Shown: positions 42,080 to 53,905 of the stretch, in pieces
Layout of the letters: each line of letters begins with the position of its first letter
Numbering within the stretch: position 1 is the stretch's first letter
Assembly (NCBI GenBank): GCA_002778195.1
Contig: PCDI01000002.1
Location: 4,353,234 to 4,417,233, forward strand
Length of the DNA: 64,000 nt
Direction of reading: 5' to 3'
Source: Raffaelea ambrosiae
Taxonomy: Eukaryota > Ascomycota > Sordariomycetes > Ophiostomatales > Ophiostomataceae
Notes under the pieces: model-generated
What the model saw: the letters and a program-made list of their open reading frames with translations, nothing else
What the model was told of the DNA's origin: nothing
The model's database searches: none
Translations under genes and position numbers: made by a program

Positions 42080-45000
42080 ATGGCACCATCATACATCAAG
42101 ATCCCCTCGAGGGACGCGGATAGCGAAAGCGCAGCTGTCGGTACAGCCGCTCCTCACATGGCGACTACGACACTCAAAGTTGAGGGCATGACGTGAGTTG
42201 CCAGCATCTCATTGTTCCTGTCTCTGTTCTCTCTCCTGCTGACCGTTTCCTTCCTACCTCCAGGTGTGGCGCCTGCACTTCGTCCATTGAAGCCGGCTTC
42301 AAGGGCGTCGATGGCGTTGGCAGCGTGTCTGTCAGCCTCATTATGGAGCGTGCTGTCGTCATGCACAATCCGCAACGGATAACCGCCGAGCAGATCCGCG
42401 AGACCATCGAGGACCGCGGCTTCGATGCCGAGATTCTCGCCACCGACCTGCCATCTCCAGTAGCGACCCGCGCGCCGTATGACGATAACCTGCTTGGCGA
42501 CGACAGCAACGACGCGCACATGCAATTGACTACCGTGGCCATCGAGGGCATGACCTGCGGCGCCTGCACATCATCGGTCGAGTCCGGTTTCCAAGACGTC
42601 TCGGGCGTCAAGCACTTTAGCATATCGCTTCTTTCCGAGCGCGCCGTCATCGAACACGATCCTACATTGCTGAGCGCGGACAAGATAGCTGAGATAATCG
42701 AAGACCGCGGTTTCGGCGCTACGATTGTCGAGTCCAAGGCATTGGAGCCAGAGACGCGCCAGGCGAGAGGGCGGTCAAACGGCAAGGAGCCCGAGGCCCC
42801 ATCTCATCTCACTACTACAGTCGCAATCGAGGGCATGACCTGTGGTGCCTGCACCTCTGCCGTGGAGTCTGCTTTCAGGGGTGTGGATGGCGTCTTGCGC
42901 TTCAATATCAGCCTGTTGGCGGAGCGGGCTGTCATCACCCATGATCCGACCAAGCTGACCGCCGAAGACATTGCCGAGAAGATCGACGACGCCGGCTTTG
43001 ATGCCTCGGTTGTGTCGTCTGTGTCCGATTCCTCAGAGAACGTACACGGCGCCACGACCTCCCACTTCAGAATCTTTGGCAACCCCGATGCCGCGGCCGC
43101 AACAGCCCTGGAGGAGACTCTTCAAGCGCTTCCCGGCGTTCAGTCTGCGAAACTCAACCTGGCCAGCTCTCGTCTCACTGTCTCCCACCAGCCCGCCATT
43201 ACGGGCCTCCGCATAATCGTGGAGGCTGTAGAAGCAACTGGCCTCAACGCTCTTGTGGCCGACAACGACGACAACAGTGCTCAACTCGAGTCACTTGCCA
43301 AGACGCGGGAAATCAACCAGTGGCACCGCGCGTTCAAAATCTCCCTGGCCTTTGCTATCCCCGTCTTTATCATCAACATGGTTATACCCGCATGCTTCCA
43401 CGTGCTAGACTTTGGTGGCGTCCAACTGCTTCCTGGCTTGTACCTTGGTGATGTCGTCTGCTTGGTCCTGACCATCCCCGTGCAGTTTGGTGTTGGCAAG
43501 CGTTTCTACGTTTCCGCTTGGAAGTCTGTGAGGCACGGCGCTCCCACGATGGATGTTCTGGTTGTCTTGGGCACCACCTGTGCTTTCACTTTCAGTATTG
43601 TCGCTATGCTCCTGTCCTTTTTGGTGCCGCCACACAGCCGACCTAGCACCATCTTTGATACGAGCACCATGCTCATCACATTTATCACATTCGGTCGCTT
43701 CCTCGAAAACCGAGCCAAGGGCCAGACATCAAAAGCCCTTTCGCGGCTCATGTCTCTGGCGCCACCCATGGCTGTCATCTATGCCGACCCAATCGCCGCT
43801 GAAAAGGCCGCTGAAGGCTGGGAGACTGTCTCTGGTTCCGGCGAGCCCAAGACACCTCTCGTCAACGGAAATGCTGCCGAAGAGAAGACCATTCCGACCG
43901 AGCTTATCCAGGTCGGCGACATTGTCATTCTGCGGCCTGGTGACAAGATCCCAGCAGATGGCGTCATGGTGCGGGGTGAGACGTACGTCGATGAGAGCAT
44001 GGTAACCGGTGAAGCCATGCCGGTCCAGAAGAAGAAGGGCAGCTTCCTGATCGGTGGCACGGTCAACAGCCATGGTCGTGTCGACTTCCGCGTTACACGT
44101 GCTGGTCGTGATACCCAACTCAGCCAGATCGTCAAACTGGTGCAGGATGCACAGACTTCTCGCGCTCCCATCCAGCAGCTGGCAGATACTCTGGCTGGCT
44201 ATTTTGTTCCGACCATTCTCATTCTGGGTTTGATTACCTTTATCACTTGGATGATTCTCAGCCACGCCCTTTCGAACCCACCCCAGATTTTTCTGAAGGA
44301 CGCTAGCGGCGGCAAGATTTTTGTCTGCGTCAAGCTCTGTATCTCCGTCATTGTCTTTGCCTGCCCCTGCGCACTAGGTCTGGCCACACCGACAGCTGTG
44401 ATGGTCGGCACTGGTGTTGGTGCCGAAAACGGCATCCTTGTCAAGGGCGGCGCTGCTTTGGAGACGTCGACCAAGGTCACCCAGGTGGTCTTGGATAAGA
44501 CGGGTACAATTACCTATGGCAAGATGAGCATCGCGACAGCAACCCTGCCGTCCGTATGGCAGGACAACGAGTGGCGACGCCGGCTTTGGTGGACGATCGT
44601 TGGCCTGGCTGAGATGGGCAGTGAACATCCCATCGGACGTGCTGTGCTGACGGCTGCCAAGACCGAGCTGGGCATAGAACAGGAAGATGTGATCGATGGC
44701 AGCGTGGGCGATTTCAAGGCATCCGTCGGTCGCGGAATCAGCGCCACCATCGAGCCCGCGTCATCGGCAGAACGCACGCGTTACAATATTCTGGTTGGCA
44801 ATGTGAAGTTCCTCCTCGAAAACGGCGTCGACGTACCCAAGACATCCATTGAGGCGTCTGAGCAGACCAATTCTCGCGTGGCGGCGGCACCCAAGGGGAA
44901 TGCAAACTCATCCGCCGGCACGACAAACATCTTTATTGCGATTGACGGCGCTTTTGCGGGCCACCTCTGCCTGGCCGACACCATCAAAGATGGCGCGGCG

Positions 45001-45738
45001 GCAGCTATTTCGGTTCTTCACTACATGGGCATCAAGACAGCTATTGTGACGGGCGACCAACGCTCGACTGCGGTGGCTGTGGCCGCGGCCGTTGGCATCC
45101 CTGAGGAGAACGTCTTCGCGGGCGTGTCTCCGGACCAGAAGCAGGCGATTGTGACACGGCTGCAGGAGCAGGGTGAGGTCGTGGCTATGGTCGGCGACGG
45201 CATCAACGACTCGCCAGCCCTAGCCACTGCCGACGTTGGTATTGCCATGTCGTCGGGAACAGACGTCGCCATGGAAGCAGCGGACGTGGTGTTGATGCGC
45301 CCCAACGACCTGATGGACATCCCGGCCGCCCTGGACCTGGCCCGGTCGATCTTTGGACGGATCAAGCTCAACCTGGCCTGGGCATGCATGTACAATGTCG
45401 TCGGGCTGCCCTTTGCCATGGGCGTCTTCCTGCCACTTGGCCTGCACCTGCATCCCATGGCTGCAGGCGGCGCAATGGCAGCGTCGAGTGTCAGTGTGGT
45501 TGTCAGCAGCCTGCTGCTCAAGTTCTGGAGGCGGCCGCGGTACATGAATGAAGCGTTGTACGACGAGCGGGGGGTGATGATCAAGAAGCTGGACTGGCGA
45601 TGGCGCCTGGAGGGTGCTAAGGCGGGATTGGGCGCTACTGTTGGCAGCGTTTACCACGCCGTAACGGGCAAGAGCTGGCGGGCCAAGGAGGGCGAGGGCT
45701 ATGTGCCGTTGGCGACTCTCGACCCAGTCGATGCATGA
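42080..45738 (+). CDS. ccc2: Copper-transporting P1B-type ATPase, Ccc2/ATP7-like (1195 aa)
   Basis: Pumps Cu(I) into the trans-Golgi to load secreted copper enzymes. Exons 42080-42192 and 42264-45738; the 71-bp intron interrupts the first metal motif (GMT|CGAC). Three heavy-metal domains carry GMTCGACTSS, GMTCGACTSS and GMTCGACTSA. A fourth HMA-like segment (HFRIFGNPDAAAATALEETL) has no CxxC and is degenerate. Core motifs: phosphatase TGEAMPV, ion channel FACPCALGLATP, phosphorylation DKTGTIT, SEHPIGRA, GDGINDSPALATADVG and a C-terminal MAASSVSVVVSS helix, which contributes copper ligands. Eight membrane spans. It is the likely copper source for the amine oxidase at 6.8-9.2 kb. Confidence 0.96.
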
Positions 45739-47082
45739 GACTAACCATGCTTTAAGAGATTATCCCAAAAAGGACACTATTTTGGGTATTATGGAGTTGG
45801 GTTCTAGTTACTGCTTTTGTAGCCTATGTTTGCGGAGACGGACATGTCTCGTCAAGCTTTGTTTGGTATTGTTTTGGTCTGGCTCTACGTCTCGTTTCAT
45901 TTGTTATCTCTTTTGCGATTATGGCCTGTTTGCATTTGTCGTTTGGACTGCATTTTTTTGTTCTTTGGCATTACCCGGGAGTACTGCTTGCATCTACTGA
46001 AATAAGATACGCATGTTCGGCGTAGACAATAAAAGCTCGATACCTTTTTGTTTCTACACACACAGAATGAGGGAGTATGTGCCTGAGTCAGGGACAACAA
46101 AACAAGTCTTGATTCATCAAACAAGGCAGAGAGGGTATCTACAGCGCCCTGTTACTGGGGGCTAAATGGCTGAGCTCATATCGCTGGGTGGGGGGCTGCC
46201 AGTCGCTCTTTCTCCAAAAACGATGGTGCATGACGTCGCCTGATCCATGCACGTGGGGAGCAGAGCTCCGCAGCAGCGGTCTCCAATTGGGCAGAGCCGT
46301 CTCCACCGTCCACCACCACCACCACAACAACCACTAACGATCTTCGGCTCATTGAACTCTCCTCTCAGGCTTTTTTCGGGGTGGCATTGGGCATGTCACT
46401 AATCATACAATTGTCCCTCTCGCACTTCGTCAACACCAAGCCCGATCACCGTCGTGCTCGCCCCCGCCTCTCTCGCGAACGTTCCCGACCGTCTCGAGCG
46501 ACCAACATACTGTGTCTTTGCGCCGAAATCTGCCGTCCAAACTTGCATTGAACCCTTCGTCGAACTCGTGGGCCTTCAGAGAAACACGCACAGCCTCACT
46601 CCCGACCATGCCAATAAGATAAGACCTATTCGGTTCGTGGAGAACACCAGCCAGCAGCCGAATACTCTGTGTGCCAGGACTGGAACTGGGGTCTCGCTGT
46701 CATGAGCGACAGGCGCCTCTGCATCGACCTAATACTGCGGGCTTGAGTGCGATAAAAAACGACAGTTTTCGAGGAAAAGAGTCTTTCCAGTCTTTGCGTA
46801 CGAGACCGACTGCTCTACTTCGGCCACTTGTGTTCTCTTGCTCCTTCCCTCTCTCTACGCCATTCCAGATCTCTTCGGCTTTGCCGCTGCTTCTCTCCCT
46901 ACTTCCGACCATTGTAGCACTCTTGGCAGCCCCTTCTTTCATCGCCCTTTCCCTCTTCTATCTTCTTTGCTCTTTCCCACCTCCTCTGCTTTTCTATATT
47001 CTCTTGCTTCCTTCCCCTGTCACGCCCTCTGCGCTGAACAACACGCACAAACATCCCCGAAAGACACAGTACAGCCGCAGCC
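45739..47082. other. Intergenic, leader of the DUF155 gene
   Basis: 1.34 kb; T-rich ccc2 3' end, then a C/T-rich stretch (46,790-47,080) that looks like a long 5' leader. No gene seen. Confidence 0.5.
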
Positions 47083-49456
47083 ATGTCGTCCAAGCGCGGT
47101 CCCTCGGTATTGGTACGTTGTTCCTCGGCAGATTTGCACCGTTGCACGGCATCCCTTCTGATTGACTTTGTTGTTCCAGGTTACCGATACACGAGAACGA
47201 TCACCTGCTCGAGCCCACCGAAGAACCGGTGGCGCCTCCTCCTCCTCCGCTGCGGGCGGCCCCAGCTCCGACGCCTCCACCTCGGGTGTCCAGCGAAACG
47301 GCCGCATTTCTGTCGACAACGTCCTCCGAAACGCCTCTGCAATACCGTCCGGGCAGCCCAGAGGCCCGCCTGGTGGTCCCCTGCGTCTCCTTCCCACCTC
47401 TGCTCTGTCCGTGACGGCTGCTGCGGCTCGTAGGCACGGCCTCACTCGACGAAGTAGCAGCTTCAGCGCAGCCGGTGTGTCTAATGCGGCTGGCCAACCA
47501 ACCGGACTCGGCGGGGGAGTTGCTGGCCAGGGGTTTGGCGTGGCATCGGGCGGCCTTCCCGTGCTGTCCAGAGCAGCTCTCCCCAATGTGTCACGAACAT
47601 CCAAAATTTCCGAAAAGCTGGTGTTGCTTCCCGAGACGGTAGATGAAAAAGACGACGACGATGATGACGACGTGGACGACGACTATGCCTGGGACGTTGC
47701 TGGCGAAAGCGCCGAAGCCGCGCACCGTGCCATGCATCGCGACCGCTTGGAACAAGGCAGTGGACTGTACGACGGAGACCGGCCGCCGCGGGACGAGGAA
47801 CTGGATGTGCTGCGGAAGCGCGGCGGCATCCGCGGCAAGAGCTATGCCGAGCGGCTGCCCAAGGGCCAGCGCACCGAAAAGGTCGCCCGACTGACGGCCT
47901 ACTGCACGGCACAGGCGTTTAAGATGCGGCCTACAGCCGACTTCTTGCGCACACACCATGACGCGAAGACCAAGCTCTACGACGATTGTCTCTACACGGT
48001 GTACCATCTGCCGCTGCTGAAGCGGTCCGACGGCCTGCGTATTCGGAGTCGGCCTATCTTGAAGACGCCGGGTACGGGAAAGACCGTTCTGGACCTAGAA
48101 ATCGAACGCAGCGAGCTGCGCGACGAGCACATGGGCTACTTTGATGAATACGGAACCCAGGCCAATGGCGAGCATATGCCAGGCATGGGGCCCCATGGCG
48201 AAACGATCATTGAGCGTATCCACCATAATCGGAACGAGTCTGCCAACCAGAATGGCGATAACCAGGCCTCGTTCAATGGCAACAGCGGCGGCCAGTCTCA
48301 GGATGCGAATGGCGACGACAACAGCGACTACATTCCTCAGACGGTCAACCGTCTGGCGCCGGATGCCAAAAGCTTTGCTGAGATGTTTGTCTTCTCGTAC
48401 GGCGTTGTGGTGTTTTGGAACTTTACCGAGCAGCAAGAAAAGGGCATCCTGGCCGATCTGGCGTTTGCTGAGAATCTAGAGGCCACTGGTGGTCTTCCGC
48501 TCGCCGTTCGGCCGTTGGACGAGACCGACTTGGAGACGGAAGAATTCCACTTTGAGTACAGCGACAGCGTGAAGCGGCCACGGGTGTTCAACGACATGAT
48601 CACGCTGCTGCCACGGTCTGACCACATGGTCAAGCTGACGATCAGCCATGCCATTGCGCAGAGCACAAAGCTGTGCTTCTTCGAGGAAAAGATGTCGGAG
48701 ACGATGCTGAACGCTCAGAATGTGCCGAAGCAGCTGGCACTGACAGGCGAACTGAACATGTCACGGACCGAGATTGTCAAGATCCTCGGCCGGCTGTTCA
48801 GGAACCGCGTCGATATTAATTTATGTGAGTTGTCGGGATCGTGTTTTTTTTCCCGCCTAGCTAAGTTATTCATTGCTAACATCACGCCAGCTTCCAACAT
48901 CTTGGACGTGCCCAACTTCTTCTGGGATTCTGAGCCGACGCTGCACCCGCTGTACGTGGCCATCCGCGAGTACCTCGAGATCGACCAGCGGATTCAGGTG
49001 CTCAACGAGCGGTGTCGGGTGTTCTTGGACCTGGCTGAGATCCTTGCCGACTCGGTCGCCGATTCGAAGATGAGCAACATTACGTGGATCGTAATTATCC
49101 TCATTGTGATCAGCATCTTTATCACGGTCACAGAGGTGACGATACGATTTGGCATCCTGACCAAGGAGAAGAGGAGAAACAACATTAGCAACAGCACAAG
49201 TATGGCCTCCGACGTTGGTACTGGCGGCGCTGGCAGCGGTGGCGACACCAGTTTCCTGGACAGTGCCAGTGTCGCCGCCGTTCGTCCACCGTGGCTGGAC
49301 CTTCAGGCCGACCGCACACAGCACAAGTGGACAGCTGAAGACGGCACAGTAGTCACCTTGGACGATCTGCGGGCCTGGGCTGCGCAGCTCGGGACGCAAG
49401 AGCGGGCAGCCGTCTGTGGCAGCGAGATTGTCGGGCAGACGTTTGCTGGTGTTTGA
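47083..49456 (+). CDS. DUF155 membrane protein, Rmd1/Sif2-like (746 aa)
   Basis: Exons 47083-47112 (MSSKRGPSVL), 47180-48824 and 48891-49456; introns of 67 and 66 bp, the second with a GCTAAC branch point, in frame if unspliced, and interrupting INLSSNILDVPNFFW. The N-terminal 250 residues are disordered with an acidic DEKDDDDDDDVDDDY run. The DUF155 core includes VARLTAYCTAQAFKM, MFVFSYGVVVFWNF, FNDMITLLPRSDHMVKLTISHAIAQS, FFWDSEPTLHPLYVAIREYLEI and RVFLDLAEIL. One membrane span follows (WIVIILIVISIFITVTEVTI). Relatives include yeast Rmd1/Rmd8, fission yeast Sif2/Sif3 and human RMND1. Biochemical role unknown. Confidence 0.9.
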
Positions 49457-49701
49457 TTTCACTGTCGCTGTTGGAAGTAGTTTTGTCCTGAATTTTCCTT
49501 CTGTTTCTTCCCTATACCTGTCACCCACCCCTTAGTTTTATTCTTTTTTTTTTCTCACACTTTTAGCATAGCGACAGCGAATAGTCTTGTTTCAATGGGT
49601 GGGGGGGTTGTTACTCTATCAGAACTAAGAATGCTTGTACGGCCTATGCTGGTCCATGCCAATTGGGTACTATACCGGCAATTTTCTCTATCCTCTCTCC
49701 C

Positions 49702-51618
49702 CTAGGCTGCTGGCTTGTCTTTGGCCTCTCCCTTTTCACCCGAATCATTGCCCGATTTCTCCTTGTCGGTCATGCCAAATTCCGTGTCGAGTTCACTTCG
49801 CAGCGGTATCTCTTTGAGCAGCACAGACGCGATGAGGCCGACCGCTCCAAAGGCAATGGCCACCTGCCATGAGAGTTTCAGGGCCATGTTCTGTACGCTC
49901 TCCGCCTCAGCACGCGTCTCGGCAGAGAGTGTGTTCAAAAAGTCGGCCGTAGCGTACTCGTACGCTTTGCCAGCCGCGAAGCCGGCTGCCACCTGGGGGC
50001 TGCTGCTGATCTTGCCGGCCCGCGCCAGCTGTGCCGCCCGGTTACTGAAAACGGTGCCGGCAATGGCGACGCCCCAGGTGAGGCCGAAGGTGCGCATAAA
50101 CGCCCACGTGCCCGTGGCGAGGGCGGTGTCTCTGTCGGACAGCGGCGCCAGCAGGGCGGGCAGCAGGGAGGGGACGGCCATGCCGGCGCCAAAGGACTCG
50201 ATGATCTGGTAGCCGACCCAGGCGCCGGTGGTGGAGTGCTCGTCGAGCAGCGACAGCAGGCCGAAGCCGATGACGATGAGGGCCAAGGCGAGCATCAGGA
50301 TGGGCTTGTAGCGGCCCAGCTTGGTCAAGGCGAGACCGCCGAGGATGGCGCCCGGGACGAGGGCCAAGATGGTCGGCAGCAGCATGAGGCCGGAGCGGTA
50401 GGGCGTGGCCGCGATGACGCCCTGGAAGTAGACGGGCAGGAAATAAAACGCCCATATGGTGACGAGGCCGTGCAGAAACGTGAGCAGGAACACGAGGGCC
50501 GAGATGCTGTTGGAAAACAGGTGCAGCGGCATCATCGGGTTGGCGATGCACGGCGCCGTCGCTTCCAGCACGACGAACGCGCCCAGGCCGACCAGGCCGA
50601 CCAGCAGCGGCACCAGCACCTGGCGCGACGACCACTCGTAGGTGCCGCCGGCCCAGCTGAGGGCGATGAGCACGGCGCACGAGGCGCCGACAAAGACGGC
50701 GTTGCCGAGCCAGTCGAGGCTGCCCAGCTTGGTGGCCATGCTGGTGGAGCGGTCGTGCTGGACGTGCAAGAAGAGCGTCAGCATGACGAGCACGACGCCG
50801 CCGATGGGCAGGGACAGATAAAACGCCCAGCGCCAGGTGCTGTCGGTGACCAGGAGACCGCCAAAGAGCGGGCCCAGCGCCGTGCCGACCGAGACCATGC
50901 CGAAGACGGCGGCCACGTAGGTGCCGCGCTCGCGCAGGGGCACGAGGTCGCAGACGACGGTCTCGACGAGGACGCTGAGGCCCGAGGCGCCGACGCCCTG
51001 GACGGTGCGGCCGGCGATGAGCATGCCAATGCTGTTGGCCCTGGGATCAGAGACGAAAGATCAGTCCAGGCTCTTTTTGTTTTCTTATTATTTTTTCAAT
51101 TTTTGTCTGGGGAAAGACGGGCAACAAATCATCTTTTCTCTCACCCTCCACAAATCCCACTGCCTATCATAAAGGCGACCGTGGACAAGATCATGGGCCA
51201 GCGACGGCCAAATACGTTGGCGAGTTGTCCAAACATGGGCTGGAGCGAGGCCCTGGAGAATTGGTGTCAGGATCAACAAAGCAAAGAAAAAGGAAATCCA
51301 TCGACAAAATCAATTCACTTTGCAAAAAGACAACTTTGCACCGCCAGCAACATACATTGTCAAGAAATAGGCATTGGCCACCCATATATAGTTCTCGCCG
51401 CCATGCAATTCAGAGACGATCTCGGGCAAAATGGTGGACGAGATGGTCGCCTCTACGGCTGTCAGGAGGCCGGTCAGGGCGAGCGCGACCAGGATAGTCC
51501 AGAATCGTGGTCCCCTTTCAAACGCCGTGGCGCTCGCGTTTGCTGTTTCTGGCGCGGTCTTGGTCTCGGTGGGCGACTCAGAACTCACGTTTGTGGGAGC
51601 TGTGTCTTGTATGGGCAT
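49702..51618 (-). CDS. MFS multidrug transporter, DHA2 type (569 aa)
   Basis: Proton antiporter with about 14 membrane spans, probably plasma membrane, exporting a toxic or secondary metabolite. Exons 51618-51356, 51252-51145 and 51040-49702; introns of 103 and 104 bp. Spliced joints read ANAYFLTMASLQPMFGQLAN and GSGICGGANSIGMLIAGRTVQGVG. Family marks: TGLLTAVEATISSTILPEIV in TM1, GQLANVFGRR (motif A), RGTYVAAVFGMVSVGTALGPLFGGLL (motif C region), and WRWAFYLSLPIGGV. The tail is acidic and Lys-rich. Substrate unknown. Divergently paired with a Zn2Cys6 regulator 553 bp away, which suggests local control. Confidence 0.93.
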
Positions 51619-52171
51619 GGTGTAAGACGGCAAATAACCGGATCTGTTCTTCGGTGTAGTGTAGTTAATCAATGGATTTTTCTGGAAAATACAGGATGTC
51701 CCAGTTCGTATATTGGCTTCGGATGGTGCACAGAAGAACGAGAAAAGCCAAAGATGTCCATCTTTTTTCAAGGGGCGTGTGGTCTCTGATATTGCTCGGT
51801 GCCTATTCAGGTGAGGGAGATGCCGTGCGGCTGCCGGGCTGGAGCTGGGGGGACGCTCGGGGGGTTTTAGGGAATTGTGGGGACCAATCCCGGAGGGTTT
51901 CCCCAAAACCCTACGAGGCAACGACATCATAACTGTCTTCCCAGAGACCAGCGCAACCACCGTGCTGTCTCGCCACGAGGCCTTTGCATAGCCGGACAAA
52001 AAAACAGCGAGTCCTTGCATTCAAGAAGGACTGGAAATTCTCGTCGCTGGTATTCGTTGCGGATAATTGTTTCCTTGTTCCCCGCGAGGCGTGAAAATTG
52101 GCCCGTATTACACTGCAGCCACCCAACAAGTCTCACTACAAATAGCGGCAGACAGATTCTCCCTCTCTGAC
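51619..52171. promoter_or_regulatory. Bidirectional promoter, MFS pump and Zn2Cys6 regulator
   Basis: 553 bp between start codons. Contains an inverted CGG half-site pair CGG-CTG-CCG at 51828-51836, the usual target form of Zn2Cys6 dimers, and a CCAAT box near 51,884. No gene inside. Confidence 0.5.
51828..51836. promoter_or_regulatory. Inverted CGG-N3-CCG candidate regulator site
   Basis: CGGCTGCCG in the shared promoter. Spacing of inverted CGG triplets decides which Zn2Cys6 dimer binds; N3 is short, and binding by the adjacent regulator is only a guess. Confidence 0.3.
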
Positions 52172-53686
52172 ATGGACAACCCGCGGACGGCAAAACGGAC
52201 CGCCTGCGACCGCTGCAGGTCCAAACGTGTCCGCTGCCAGCTCGCGCCGGGAGCCGGCCAGGCACCGTGCGCGCGCTGTGCTCGTGCTGGCGCAGTTTGT
52301 GTGACTGGTGCCCCGGGCCTGCCAGGACGGCCGCGCAAAACACCGCAGCACCCCGTCCGAAGCACACCTCCTGGCCCGGCACCGGCTGGAAACTACCCAA
52401 CACCGCAGGCGGCGACGGAGGACGCCGAGCCTCCTCTGCCGGCAGCCGAGCGGATGTCGGCCACCACGTCACCACCACATCCAGGCTGGCTGGGTGCCGC
52501 CGAGGCATCCTTGTCGTCGTCATCATGGGACTTCACAGCCTCGCCACTCTTCCAGCCGGACAGAATGGGCGCCTCTGGCCTCGGTGGTCCCGGCCTGTCC
52601 ACCAAGACCAGCCATCCCCACACAGCCAAGAATGGCCCCCTTGCCATACAAAACCATCCAGCCTGGACGGTGCCTGGCGGCCCCCATCTCTTTGACTTTC
52701 CCTTGGCCGACGACTCGTTGTTGTCGCAGCAGCCGCAACAGCCGCCCCATCCGTCTGCATCGTTCCTCGCTTCCCTTGACGCCTTTGACAACACGCTCTA
52801 TCCTGTGTCCTCGTCCTCCTCGGCGGACCGCCACTCCCTACTTGATGGCAGCCATAGTGATGACCCGTTCCTCGACATGACCGACTGTTCATCCATGCCC
52901 ACCAACAACAACAGCAGCAATGGCTACGCACGAAGCGGTGGCAGCAGCCTCCGTTCCACGCCGCTGAGCGCCCTGGCACGGTTGCGCGACAAGCTGGACA
53001 GGAGCGCCGCCGCCATGGACGCCTTCTTGTCGGACCCGGGCCACGGCGTCGACCATTGCCAAGACGTGATGGACGCCGCCCGCCCGGAGACGGCCGCCAC
53101 CGCCGCCATGTCGGCCGACACGCCCATCGCGCTCGTGCTCGCCTGCACCCAGGAGTTCACCGACCTCCTGCCGAGCCTGGATGCTGCCGGCGCCGCCACC
53201 GCCGCGCGGTCCACCGAGACCACGCTGCTGGTGCTGTCCGCGTACCTCGTGCTGATGCGCCTCTACGACAACCTGTTCCAGAACGTCCTCCAGAAACTGG
53301 GCACCGTGCCCGCGGACACGCTCAAGTCGCTCAAGGTCAAGGCCGTGTTCCGCATCGGCGGCATGGCCGCGCTGCAGGACATGTCTGGCCGCGCCTATGC
53401 CCGCGGGGTGGTCGGCGTCTTCCAGAGCCACATCCAGACGCTGGAGCGGAGTCTGGGCCTGCCCGCCGCGTACTGCTTGTCGACTGCCGGTGCCGGCACG
53501 GGTGCGGATACGGGCACGGGTACTGCGTCGCAGCAGCCCGCAACCCAGGGGTTGTTTGCCGACGAGGGGCGGGCCAGGCTGCTCGAAACCGTCATGGAAC
53601 AAGGCGACGTCAGGAGGGACAACAAGCTGTACGTGGAGCACATACGGGACAGCATAGAGAGCGCGTTGGCATTCTTTGAGGATTAG
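52172..53686 (+). CDS. Zn2Cys6 fungal transcription factor (504 aa)
   Basis: Binuclear zinc cluster at residues 12-44: ACDRCRSKRVRC, a 10-residue loop, then CARCARAGAVC (C-x2-C-x6-C-x10-C-x2-C-x6-C). The linker is Pro/Ser-rich with GRPRKTP. The C-terminal third (IALVLACTQEFTDLLPSLD, ETTLLVLSAYLVLMRLYDNL, ALQDMSGRAYARGVVGVF) resembles the helical region of AflR-class regulators of secondary-metabolite clusters. Start at 52172 is the ATG directly before the zinc cluster; the frame is open upstream but not conserved. No introns. Divergent from an MFS pump, so a pathway-specific regulator is plausible, although no biosynthetic genes are adjacent. Confidence 0.9.
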   Translation: MDNPRTAKRTACDRCRSKRVRCQLAPGAGQAPCARCARAGAVCVTGAPGLPGRPRKTPQHPVRSTPPGPAPAGNYPTPQAATEDAEPPLPAAERMSATTSPPHPGWLGAAEASLSSSSWDFTASPLFQPDRMGASGLGGPGLSTKTSHPHTAKNGPLAIQNHPAWTVPGGPHLFDFPLADDSLLSQQPQQPPHPSASFLASLDAFDNTLYPVSSSSSADRHSLLDGSHSDDPFLDMTDCSSMPTNNNSSNGYARSGGSSLRSTPLSALARLRDKLDRSAAAMDAFLSDPGHGVDHCQDVMDAARPETAATAAMSADTPIALVLACTQEFTDLLPSLDAAGAATAARSTETTLLVLSAYLVLMRLYDNLFQNVLQKLGTVPADTLKSLKVKAVFRIGGMAALQDMSGRAYARGVVGVFQSHIQTLERSLGLPAAYCLSTAGAGTGADTGTGTASQQPATQGLFADEGRARLLETVMEQGDVRRDNKLYVEHIRDSIESALAFFED

Positions 53687-53699
53687 GGGGGGGGGGGNG
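53687..53699. repeat. Poly-G run with an ambiguous base
   Basis: A run of G directly after the regulator stop codon contains the only N in the window (53698); the run length is uncertain. Confidence 0.9.
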
Positions 53700-53905
53700 G
53701 TTCAAAATTTGGAACCTTCATTTGGGGTGCAGAGATATTCTTGGCATTTGTACGTGTATGTATTTCGGTATTTTGGTATTTTGGGGCTTTTTTTTGGCTC
53801 GTGTCTTTATTCGTCCCTTCACTTTCCCTATTGTGTAGGCCATTTCTATCTTGTTTTTTTTTTTCTTTTTTCTTTTCATCTTTGATTTATTTTGCCTCGC
53901 TCTAT

